NCBI GenBank assembly: GCA_028279515.1 | Contig: JANQNQ010000011.1 | Span: 62,001-126,000 of the forward strand | Reading direction: 5' to 3' | Source: Flavobacteriaceae bacterium | GTDB lineage: Bacteria; Bacteroidota; Bacteroidia; Flavobacteriales; Flavobacteriaceae | DNA length: 64,000 nucleotides | Shown here: in pieces, positions 51,646-60,600 of the stretch | Position numbering within the stretch: position 1 is the first letter of the stretch | Layout of the letters: every line of letters starts with the position of its first letter | Program-made: the position numbers and the translations under genes | The notes under the pieces: generated by a model | Databases searched by the model: none | The model's input: only the letters and a program-made list of their open reading frames with translations | Told to the model about the DNA's origin: nothing

Positions 51646-52647
51646 TTATTCATTCAACCATTCTTTAGCTCTGTTAATTTGGTTGTCGTTTTCAAAACTT
51701 ACATTATGCTGAAGTTCAATTTTTTCGTCTACACCAACTTTACCATCATACTTGTTTTTGTTTCTATCAATAAAAACATCTTGAGAGATAATTAAAACCA
51801 AATCATCATTGATTTTGTCATAACCATTTCCAGTAGTGTATCCTGCTGTTGCTTCTCCGATAAAAACTGTATTTTCTCTACCCTTAAAAGCAACAGCAAC
51901 TAATTCCCCTGAACTTATGGTATATCTACTTAATAAAACTGCTATTTTTTCACTTGATTTTACTTTAGGTAGATTGTCCATTTGGCAAACTAATCTTCCG
52001 TAATTAGAAAATTGTCCATTTTCAATGGTATATTTCCTTATTTCATTGTCTTTGTTTATCGAACCTGCAATAAAACCTTCTCCAATTAATGGGGCTAACC
52101 CTGAAATCATAGGTTCCATATTTCCGCCACCGTTGAATCTTAAATCCACAATCCATTTATCTACTCCTTTTGATTTTAAGTCAATAAGTCCTTGACGAAT
52201 AAAATCGGATTGCTCTTTGACGTCTCCTGGACCAATTCCAACAATTCTTAAATAACCAATTCCATCATTCAAAAGTTTATAAGAGAATTTTGCAGAAATG
52301 TCATTTATCACAGTATTTATGAATTCCGAATCTCTATTGTCTGTTCCTTCAATTTTGCCGTTGTAACTAACAATGAGTGAATTATCCTTTGCAGAGCGAA
52401 ATTGTCCGTGTTTGTCACCTAAACTATTTATTAAGTACTGTAATCCTTTTTTAAAACCTTCGGCATTTTCCTCTTCTTTTATTAATTCGATAAATTTAGC
52501 ATTAACTTTTTTCCAATTAACTTGGTCAGAATAAAGAGAGGTTTCTTTTGCTTTTAAGACTATTGGATGGTAAGTGATTTCTTTTTTTTGCCCTTTACAT
52601 GAACTTATCAAAAGTGAAATCATTAAAATTGGTAAGACATTTCTCAT
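51646..52647 (-). CDS. S41-family peptidase (lipoprotein)
   Basis: 333 residues from the ATG at 52647, which puts the lipobox SLLISSC next to the start; a longer frame from 52713 would read through the upstream spacer and is not credible. Motifs of C-terminal processing (S41) peptidases are present: GIGYLRIVGIGPGDVKEQ, WIVDLRFNGGGNMEPM and TISSGELVAVAFKGRENTVFIGEATAGYTTGN with the catalytic Ser. The coding region is clearly more AT-rich than the neighbours. It is one of four single genes in the array and resembles the gene at 52810 only in plan. Confidence 0.82.
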   Translation of the reverse strand: MRNVLPILMISLLISSCKGQKKEITYHPIVLKAKETSLYSDQVNWKKVNAKFIELIKEEENAEGFKKGLQYLINSLGDKHGQFRSAKDNSLIVSYNGKIEGTDNRDSEFINTVINDISAKFSYKLLNDGIGYLRIVGIGPGDVKEQSDFIRQGLIDLKSKGVDKWIVDLRFNGGGNMEPMISGLAPLIGEGFIAGSINKDNEIRKYTIENGQFSNYGRLVCQMDNLPKVKSSEKIAVLLSRYTISSGELVAVAFKGRENTVFIGEATAGYTTGNGYDKINDDLVLIISQDVFIDRNKNKYDGKVGVDEKIELQHNVSFENDNQINRAKEWLNE

Positions 52648-52667
52648 TTGTTTTCGTTTGCTATAAT

Positions 52668-52810
52668 TGCCTACAGCGGTCTCGTGTATGAGTAGTAGCG
52701 GATTTCTACTCACAAGCCTTTCGGTTTTGCACTGACCTTTGTTTTATGTTTATACTTTCGTTTTATCACTTAAACCGCTATTAATTATACACTTTGTTAC
52801 CTACAGGCAT
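52668..52810. repeat. Cassette-type spacer, copy B (inverted repeat)
   Basis: Fills the gap between the two S41 genes, 3' of the one at 52810. A TGAGTAG / CTACTCA stem (52689-52695 with 52706-52712) is flanked by GCCTACAGCGG on one side and GTTACCTACAGGC at 52797-52809 on the other. The outer ends share the CCTACAG word. It is longer than the other spacers and may be a composite of two. Confidence 0.5.
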
Positions 52811-54216
52811 TAGTTCAATTTATCGATTACAAAGTCAATCCATTTATATTTAGGAACTTCATTGTAAATAAAATAATCTGGATGAATTCCTTTATTGTCT
52901 ATCGTCATCTCTGGGATTCTCAGACTTTTTGATAAGCAATATATTAATTCAAAATCACCACAAGGTGATTTGGCAGGATATGTATAAGAAATATCTAATG
53001 CTCCAAAAGTAGTTTGTCCAAATAACTTTACTTTCTTACTCTGTTTAGCAGCTAACAAAAATTGTTCGGTTGTACTTGCATTTTGCCCATTTATGATAAT
53101 TCCAATATTTTTGGGATAAGGATAAATGGTATCAAATTTTGTAATGGTTACTTTTGAATCTTCCAAGTTTACATATTTCCCTTCATTTTTAGCTAATTTG
53201 TCATATGCTTTTCTTGCCCATTCCTTTCCTTCTTCTGACCAATTGGGATTTGTAATAAAATCTTTAACACGCTGATTATTTCTTGGTGTTGATAATAATT
53301 CTACTCCTACAGTTTCTATTGGGTTTGTATATAAAAGGGGTAAAAGCACTTTGAAATTATTATCACTTCCACCACCATTATCTCTTAAATCTATTATTAA
53401 ATTTTTTGTCTTTAATATTTCTTCTTTATTATCATTGATTAGATTGTTTGTAATTGTTCTTAAATTACTCGAAAAAGAAGGAATTCTTAATAATAGAGTA
53501 TTTTGATTAAGTCTTTCTATATATGGTTTTTCCGCTGAAATGGCTTTGTAGTACCTTTCAATTTTAGGATCACTTTCAGATTTCGGAAAAACTCTTTCTA
53601 AAGTTACAAATCCTAATTGTAAATATTTGTCTCCTAAAAGCTCTGCGGCATTAAAATTTTTAGGTGAATAATCTCCCATATAATAAATACAAGAGTTATC
53701 TGGCTTTATAACAAACTTAACTTCTCCTTTTTTCCATTGACTATCTGTTACCTCAATTACAAATCCTATATACTCATTTTCAACTTTTTTAACACCAATT
53801 ATATAAGGTTCAGATTTCCATATTCCTTCATAATCATTGTTTTCCTTATTTTGAATATAGTTTTTAAAATCCCTTTTATCAATATTTAAGGTTTCCCATT
53901 GTTTACTTTCAGTAATTTTGTTGGTTTCTTGATTTAGTGGACGAATTCCAAAATGTCCTTTTCTGAAAAATTTCATCCACTCTCGCATCAATTCAAAACA
54001 TTCCGTTTTGTTTGTGACTTTTTTTACTTTAGATAAAAAGGTTTTATTATGTTGTTTATACAGGTCATTCCCTTTTTGCTTTATTGTGTACTCAAAACCT
54101 GCATCATTCTTTTCAAATGTTGTTTTCATCCATTTAAAGTTTAATTCACAATCACAATTTTGAGAGAATGAGAGTAGAGGAATAAATAAGAATAATATTA
54201 ATGTTGATATCTTCAT
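52810..54216 (-). CDS. Secreted S41-family peptidase
   Basis: 468 residues. Signal peptide about 1-18 (LLSFSQ). After an N-terminal domain with many Lys and Asn, the S41 catalytic part has NLIIDLRDNGGGSDNNFKVLLPLL and NGQNASTTEQFLLAAKQSKKVKLFGQTTFG (catalytic Ser in the AS-T-T-E pattern), then YTYPAKSPCGDFELIYCLSKSL. It probably cleaves peptides in the periplasm or outside. AT-rich like its neighbours in the array. The substrate is unknown. Confidence 0.82.
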   Translation of the reverse strand: MKISTLILFLFIPLLSFSQNCDCELNFKWMKTTFEKNDAGFEYTIKQKGNDLYKQHNKTFLSKVKKVTNKTECFELMREWMKFFRKGHFGIRPLNQETNKITESKQWETLNIDKRDFKNYIQNKENNDYEGIWKSEPYIIGVKKVENEYIGFVIEVTDSQWKKGEVKFVIKPDNSCIYYMGDYSPKNFNAAELLGDKYLQLGFVTLERVFPKSESDPKIERYYKAISAEKPYIERLNQNTLLLRIPSFSSNLRTITNNLINDNKEEILKTKNLIIDLRDNGGGSDNNFKVLLPLLYTNPIETVGVELLSTPRNNQRVKDFITNPNWSEEGKEWARKAYDKLAKNEGKYVNLEDSKVTITKFDTIYPYPKNIGIIINGQNASTTEQFLLAAKQSKKVKLFGQTTFGALDISYTYPAKSPCGDFELIYCLSKSLRIPEMTIDNKGIHPDYFIYNEVPKYKWIDFVIDKLN

Positions 54217-54277
54217 TTTGAATTATGATTTTCTTTATAAACCTGAAATTTTCAATTTAGTTACAATTTTTTGTTCT

Positions 54278-54337
54278 GCTTATAGGTAACGGTCTCGGCT
54301 ATGATTTCGCTTAGAAATCAGCCGCAATTGCGGTTAT
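54278..54337. repeat. Cassette-type spacer, copy A (inverted repeat)
   Basis: 3' of the gene at 54358. The stem CGGC, two unpaired bases, TGATTTC / GAAATCA, GCCG (54296-54324, 5-base loop) is the clearest of the four, flanked by GGTAACGGTCT on one side and GCAATTGCGGTTAT on the other. Compared with copy C, the words GTTA(C/G), TATGATTTCG and GCCGCAAT are shared. Confidence 0.65.
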
Positions 54338-54357
54338 AAATAATTAGCAACTAGTAT

Positions 54358-54900
54358 TTATTCATTCAGTATTTTTTGAATGTAGTTTTGTATTCCTATT
54401 TCTGTTCTAATTAATTCTTCTGTCATTAGTTTTAATGACATTTTCTCTTTTTTACCGGTTTCAGTCAAATTAGAATAGATGAAATCCAAAAGTTTATTCT
54501 GTTTGTACTTTAAGAGTTCTTTTCCTTCCTCTATGTCGGCCAACATGGACAATTTTTCGTAATCTAACAATTCTATTTTGGAGTTTGACAGCGCATTCCA
54601 GTAATTGAGTCTAATGGTTGGGCCATTAACGCCCCCGCCTTTTATAAGTACTTCCATCAGCGACAAAGTTTCATTATCTATGTAAACGTTAAGAGTGTCT
54701 ACTAATGCTTTTTGCTGAGGTGTTTTCTCGGTTATTTCTTTATCAGTATCGGTTAGCTCTTTTTTTAAAGAGGTGTAGAAATTGTTGATATATTCTCTGT
54801 CTTTTCTTTCTTGGTTCCAATTGTCTATCCATAATGCTATTAACACGCCCAATAAAACGGGGATAATATCTTTGATAAAGCCTTTAAAATTGTTTTTCAT
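54358..54900 (-). CDS. Membrane-anchored protein, DUF6090-like
   Basis: 180 residues. One N-terminal membrane helix IIPVLLGVLIALWIDNWNQERKDREYINNFY carries the G-V-L-I-A-L-W-I-D-N-W-N pattern of the same family as the gene at 6473 (G-I-N-L-A-I-W-F-N-N-W-N). The soluble part is helical with coiled-coil character (SLKKELTDTDKEITEKTPQQKAL). Function unknown. It is a single gene between spacers A and C and is AT-rich. Confidence 0.76.
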   Translation of the reverse strand: MKNNFKGFIKDIIPVLLGVLIALWIDNWNQERKDREYINNFYTSLKKELTDTDKEITEKTPQQKALVDTLNVYIDNETLSLMEVLIKGGGVNGPTIRLNYWNALSNSKIELLDYEKLSMLADIEEGKELLKYKQNKLLDFIYSNLTETGKKEKMSLKLMTEELIRTEIGIQNYIQKILNE

Positions 54901-54923
54901 TTCTGGGTATTGTGTTCTTATTC

Positions 54924-55006
54924 TGTCTAATGGTATTGGTTATGATTTCGTTGTTATACGGGTAAGTGAACCGCCGCAATGAATTATAGCCATTGTTACA
55001 GGCTGG
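54924..55006. repeat. Cassette-type spacer, copy C (inverted repeat)
   Basis: 3' of the DinB gene at 55010. On the minus strand the words GCCTGTAACAATGG, GGCTATAATTCATTGCGG and CGAAATCATAACC pair imperfectly (GGCTATAATT with AAATCATAACC; TGTAACAATGG with ACCATTAGACA), giving a long imperfect hairpin. This is the longest attC-like structure of the array. Confidence 0.6.
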
Positions 55007-55009
55007 CTT

Positions 55010-55516
55010 TTATTCCAATTGATACTTTTCTAGGATTATATTTATATGGTGTTTTTCGTGCCCAATAATTGACCTAAGAAATTCTTCAAGTGTAATTTCA
55101 TATTGTCTAGCCTTACCTTTTATATCTAATTGATGCTGGGATAAAGTTTCGATAAAACTAATAGATGCTTTTCTTACATTTAAAAAGTCAGTCAACAAAG
55201 ATTGTAGGCTCAGTTCCTCAAACCGACTATTTTCTACCAATGATTCTTGGTCATACCCCCAAAGCTCTACGCTTTCATTTCTGCTTAATTGAAAAGCCCT
55301 AAACATTTTAACCCTCTCATGGTCTGCAATATGCCCGACTATTTGTTTGATACTCCATTTATTAGGTTCATATCGAAAAGTAGCTTTTTCCTCACTTATG
55401 TTTTTTAGAATTTCTATAGTAGGGATTTCTTCAAATATTGACTGCAATGAATTGCTTTTAGCCAATTCAAAATAGTAAGGGAATCCATCTTTAGGTTGAT
55501 AGTTCATCGTTGGCAC
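55010..55516 (-). CDS. DinB family protein (paralogue of 4186)
   Basis: 168 residues. DinB bundle with the metal-binding histidines in IKQIVGHIADHERVKMFRAFQ and SIIGHEKHHINIILEKYQ. NKWSIKQIVGHIADHERVKMFRAFQLSRNESVELWGYDQESL aligns well with KWTIKEILVHLIDDERIFAYRALRYARNDDTPLHGFEQDD of the 4186 protein, so the two are paralogues. The product is cytoplasmic; a thiol S-transferase role is a family inference. It is the array gene closest to uvrB and its upstream region carries the AATG-phased repeat. Confidence 0.85.
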   Translation of the reverse strand: MPTMNYQPKDGFPYYFELAKSNSLQSIFEEIPTIEILKNISEEKATFRYEPNKWSIKQIVGHIADHERVKMFRAFQLSRNESVELWGYDQESLVENSRFEELSLQSLLTDFLNVRKASISFIETLSQHQLDIKGKARQYEITLEEFLRSIIGHEKHHINIILEKYQLE

Positions 55517-55538
55517 TTCATTTATGAGAGTTAACGTT

Positions 55539-55593
55539 TATAAACATAGCCAATTTCAATGAATTAATGAGAGAATGAGTTAATGAATTAATG
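55539..55593. repeat. 18-bp repeat (right copy) and AATG words in 8-bp phase
   Basis: TATAAACATAGCCAATTT (55539-55556) is followed by AATG at 55558, 55566, 55574, 55582 and 55590, exactly 8 bases apart. AATTTCAATGAATTAATGA (55552-55570) is identical to 23030-23048. It lies between the DinB start and the uvrB stop. Confidence 0.72.
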
Positions 55594-55595
55594 CT

Positions 55596-57584
55596 TTACA
55601 AATGCCCCTGCAACACCTTGATCTCATCCCTCAATTTCGCAGCTTGCATAAAGTCCAAGTCCTTGGCCGCCTTTTCCATTTCCTTTCGCTTTTCGCGGAT
55701 CTTCTTTTCGATCTGTGGTTTGGTCAAGTATTCCAAATCCGGTTCAGCGGCCATGTGTGAAGCCGGGTCGTATTCAAAGTTGGTGATCGTATTGCCAGTA
55801 AGCGCATTGTCCAACGATTTGTTCAAGGCTGTCGGAGTCACATTGTTGGTTGTATTGTAAGCCGTTTGCTTTTCACGTCGGTAGTTCGTTTCGTCAATCG
55901 TCTTTTGCATGCTATTCGTGATCTTGTCGGCATACATGATTGCCTTGCCATTTAGGTTACGAGCCGCGCGACCCACGGTCTGGGTGAGCGAGCGAGCACT
56001 ACGTAAGAATCCTTCTTTATCCGCATCCAAGATCGCTACCAAAGACACCTCAGGCAAGTCCAATCCTTCACGAAGCAGGTTCACACCTACGAGTACATCG
56101 AACAAACCTTTACGCAAATCCTGCATGATTTCCACACGTTCAAGAGTGTCCACATCACTGTGAATATAACGACAACGCACTTGAATACGGGTGAGGTATT
56201 TGGTCAATTCCTCGGCCATACGTTTGGTCAGTGTGGTGACCAAGGTACGTTCGTCCTTCTCAACGCGAATTTGGATTTCCTCGATCAGATCATCGATCTG
56301 ATTTAAACTCGGACGCACTTCGATCTCAGGATCTAACAATCCGGTCGGACGAATTACTTGCTCTACGTAAACCCCGTCGGTCTTTTGAAGTTCATAATCA
56401 GCCGGCGTCGCGCTTACATAAATCACCTGATTTTGTAGCGCTTCAAATTCTTCGAATTTGAGTGGACGGTTGTCCATCGCCGCCGGCAATCGAAATCCGT
56501 ACTCCACCAGATTCTCTTTACGGCTTCGGTCGCCACCATACATGGCGTGTACCTGCGAGATGGTTACGTGACTCTCATCGACCACCATCAAATAATCATC
56601 CGGGAAATAGTCTAACAAGCAGAACGGACGCGTACCGGGATCCCTTCCGTCCAAATAGCGCGAATAGTTCTCAATGCCCGAACAGTACCCCAATTCTTTG
56701 ATCATTTCCAGATCAAAGTTGGTACGCTCTTCCAGACGTTTTGCTTCTAGATGTTTTCCGATTTCTTTAAAATATTCGACCTGCTTTCCAAGATCCAGCG
56801 CGATCTGGTCGATAGCACCGTTCAGTACCTCGGGCGAGGTCACGAACATATTCGCGGGATAGATATTCAGTTTCGGATATTTTTCAAGCACTTGGTTGGT
56901 AGCAGGGTCAAACGCTTCGATCTCTTCGATCTCATCACCGAAAAAGTGAATACGAAACGCTTCGTCAGCATAACTCGGAAACACATCCACCACATCGCCT
57001 TTCACTCGAAAGTTTCCGTGAAGAAATTCTACTGAAGTACGCGAGTAGAGACTCTGCACAAGCATGTGTAGAAACTTGGTGCGCGAGATAACTTGGTCAC
57101 GTTCGATTGAGATAACGCTTTTTTGAAATTCCACTGGATTTCCGATACCATACAGACAAGAAACCGATGCGACTACTAGCACATCTCTTCTTCCAGAAAG
57201 TAGGGAAGAGGTAGCACTGAGACGTAGCTTTTCGATCTCTTCGTTGATCGAAAGATCCTTTTCAATATAGGTACCTGTAACAGGGATATATGCTTCCGGT
57301 TGGTAGTAGTCATAGTACGAAACAAAATATTCTACCGCATTGTTCGGAAAGAATTGCTTGAACTCCGAATACAACTGAGCGGCTAGGGTCTTATTGTGCG
57401 CAAGCACAAGGGTAGGGCGCTGTACCGTTTCAACCACATTGGCGACGGTAAAGGTTTTTCCGGATCCCGTGACCCCCAAAAGTGTTTGATAGCGTTCGCC
57501 GTCCTCAATACTGCTCGAAAGCTGTTGGATTGCTTCTGGTTGGTCACCCGTTGGAGCAAATTCTGATTCTATTTTGAATTTCAT
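55596..57584 (-). CDS. uvrB: Excinuclease ABC subunit B
   Basis: 662 residues, full length. Nucleotide-excision repair helicase: Walker A GVTGSGKTFT (37-46), the beta-hairpin that opens DNA (YYDYYQPEAYIPVTGTYIEKD, about 90-110), DESH box (MVVDESHVT, near 334), helicase motifs V and VI (LREGLDLPEVSLVAILDADKEGF and QTVGRAARN) and the C-terminal UVR domain binding UvrA/UvrC (EKKIREKRKEMEKAAKDLDFMQAAKLRDEI). It works with UvrA and UvrC, not in this window. It is GC-richer than the array next to it. Confidence 0.97.
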   Translation of the reverse strand: MKFKIESEFAPTGDQPEAIQQLSSSIEDGERYQTLLGVTGSGKTFTVANVVETVQRPTLVLAHNKTLAAQLYSEFKQFFPNNAVEYFVSYYDYYQPEAYIPVTGTYIEKDLSINEEIEKLRLSATSSLLSGRRDVLVVASVSCLYGIGNPVEFQKSVISIERDQVISRTKFLHMLVQSLYSRTSVEFLHGNFRVKGDVVDVFPSYADEAFRIHFFGDEIEEIEAFDPATNQVLEKYPKLNIYPANMFVTSPEVLNGAIDQIALDLGKQVEYFKEIGKHLEAKRLEERTNFDLEMIKELGYCSGIENYSRYLDGRDPGTRPFCLLDYFPDDYLMVVDESHVTISQVHAMYGGDRSRKENLVEYGFRLPAAMDNRPLKFEEFEALQNQVIYVSATPADYELQKTDGVYVEQVIRPTGLLDPEIEVRPSLNQIDDLIEEIQIRVEKDERTLVTTLTKRMAEELTKYLTRIQVRCRYIHSDVDTLERVEIMQDLRKGLFDVLVGVNLLREGLDLPEVSLVAILDADKEGFLRSARSLTQTVGRAARNLNGKAIMYADKITNSMQKTIDETNYRREKQTAYNTTNNVTPTALNKSLDNALTGNTITNFEYDPASHMAAEPDLEYLTKPQIEKKIREKRKEMEKAAKDLDFMQAAKLRDEIKVLQGHL

Positions 57585-57622
57585 CTATGCGCAATTTCTT
57601 CCGCATAAAAATACAAAAATCA

Positions 57623-60600
57623 TTAGCGCTTTAGACTAAAGTGTCCGCGAACTTCAAAACTTTGTGTGTCCGATTTTATTTCCGCCAAAAACCAGTAATC
57701 TGTCGCAGGTAATTGCCTGCTATTGAACTGTCCGTCCCAACCAGGACTAAAGGCATCCATGGCCTGTAAAAGCTTCCCAAAACGGTCAAAGATGTAAATC
57801 TTAGATTGGGGCATCGTACTGATACCAGCGATCTGCCAAACATCGTTATATCCGTCACCGTTAGGCGTAAAGAATTTAGGATAGTCCATCACGATTACCT
57901 CGCGTGTTTCAGGTGTACAGCCGTTGAGGTCGATCACTGTGACCAAGTGTGGTCCCATGGTCACGTCTTCAAAGACGTTCGATTCTTGTGGCGGACCGTC
58001 ATCTAACTGGAACAGATAATCTCCAATTCCTTGGATTTCGACGGTAATCGAATTGTTATCCGAAAAGTCAACGGTAGTCGAGAAAACGATTTCCGCTTGA
58101 GCTGATTGGATCACCGAGAAGTTCTTGGTCGTCTGACAGCCAAATTCCGTGGTGATGGTCACTGAATAGTCTCCGATGGCGGCGATCACCGTTTCAGGGT
58201 TGGTATCACCTGTAGACCAGAAATAGGTGTCATTCGGATTGCCAGTATCCGCACTCACGGTTAGGTTCCCTAATTCATCGCAAAGCGGAAGCTGATCTGG
58301 GATATCAGCAACAGGCAGTGGGTGTACTAGGGTAATGAACGAACCGGTATCGTAGCATCCAGTTTGATTGTTTTCTATACGGAAAAAGAACGTTTGCTGA
58401 TCGGCAGCGATCAACTCAGGATTGATAGCGTTGCTACCAGCGTCGGCATCGGCTTCAGAAATATAGAAGGTAATATCGTGCGTCCCCGCATTTTGTCCGT
58501 TTAGAATCTGCGGATTGATATCTCGTAGGTCGAAGGAAGCAGTACCATCATCATCGTCGTCACAAGTACCTAGCGGACCAGGAGTGTTCGGTTCTGGATT
58601 GTCATTGATGGTCAAGTTAAAATTGGTCACCGCAAAGCATCCAGTATTCGTATCTGCAATTCTTGCAAAGACTGCAATGCTATTCGCGGGATACGTATAC
58701 GTCGCTGGAAGGGCATTTTGGTCGTTCTGTGCGTCGTTGTTCGATAGGTGATACGAAATACTCACATCGGTCATGTCAGCCACCAAAAGGGCATCTAATT
58801 CGGTTAGGATGACCGTGTCACCTTCCTGAGTTTCACAGACGTTTGGATTGCTCAACGCCGTAAACGCTGGTGGAAGATCCACAATCAGGTCTAATTCCAA
58901 TACAACGCCACAGTTAGACAAGGTATTGGTTACGTTGATGTACACCGTTTGCGGATTTGATGTATTCGGAAAGTTCATCGGATCCGGAATCGGATTCGCT
59001 CCTGTTTCGGCTTCCGTTGGGTCGGTATGATAACTAAATACAATGTCGTCTTGGCGAATGTTCAGGATCTCGATCTCTCGAATGGTGAGGTCATGGATAA
59101 CGCTTCCGTCTAAATTGGTGTCACAAACTTGAATAGGCGCAGGGCTGTTCACCTCTGGTGCCTGAATAATGTTCAACTCAAAGGTCTCAACCAAATGACA
59201 ACCATCATCGTTTTGAATTCTTGTGTATATCGTCTGCGGATTCACCGTATTCGTGAACATACCCGACACAGGGTTCGCGCTATTGTCTGCATCCAAAGAA
59301 GTTAAGTGGAAGGTCACGGTGAGGTTGTCAGTAATACCGTTGGTAACTTCTTGCACCTTCAGGTCGAGGTCAAATGTATCCATCTGGTCGTTGCTGACAT
59401 CGTCACAAACAAAAATGTCCGTTGGCGCGTTATACACTGGCAGGTCTCTTACCAAAATGATAAACGAGCTAGTATCAAAGCAGTTGATGTCTGTGGTATT
59501 CTCAACACGAACGTGGATTGTTTGCGGATTCGAAACGTTGGTGTACGGTGCATTTTTGTCTACAATGTTGGTGCGATCAATAGCGTCTTGAGCCGTTAAG
59601 AAGTAGAGCACTTCCTTTCCTGGTTGTCCATTAAGAATCTCAGCATCTTTGGTCGAAAAGATAAAATCTTCAAAACCGTCTCCGTCGCTCTCACACAACT
59701 GAAGCTCATCAATAGCATTGATAATTGGCAAGGTGTTGACGATCACTTCTTGTGAAACTAAGGCATAACAGCCAGTCGAATCAAATCGAACGCGTGCCGT
59801 AATGGTGGATGTTTGTGCATTGTAACTAGCAGGGGTGGTGATCACATTCACATCATTATTGGCATCATCTACGCTTTCAAAGAAGTCGATAGTAATGCCA
59901 GTTGTACTGCTTACAATTTCTGGGATTTTGGCCACCAAGTCGACAACAAAGAAACCATCTTGGTCGTCATCGCATCTTACCAAAGGAGTAGGAACAGATG
60001 TTGTTGGGGCAGGACGGACATTCAGATTAAAAGATGTTGTATCGTAACAACCGTTCGAAATACTTTGCCCTCGAACGTATATGATTTGGGGAGTTGTTAT
60101 GTTGTTGTACGGAAGAGTTATTGGGTTTGTATTATTTAAAGCATCATCGTTTGTTTCAAAATAGGTGATTTGAAGGTCTGGATTTCCACCAGAAAACTGA
60201 TTATCAAAAACTGATAAGTCTACAGATGTAAACCCATCATCATCTGTATCACAATAGTCAAGTTCTGTTACATCTACTATGGAGACATATTCGTTTACAA
60301 AAAGGTTTATTTCTGCGCTTTCGCTACACGCAGGGCTAGTCAATGTAATGTAGAGCGGTTGCGGATTAGTGACATTAAAAAAAGTGACGGTTTGGTCTAT
60401 AGCATTTGTACTGTTCTGTTGGTCAGTTTGGTTCAAGTAGAATTCTACGCCAACTCCATTGACATTGTTAACAATTTGTTGAGCGATCAGCGAGAGGTCA
60501 AAACCAGAAATACCATCGTTACTTTCATCATCGCATGCGTAAAAATTAATGATTTGCGTGGCGGTTAACAAGGCATTTGTATGAAGAACGATAGTAACCA

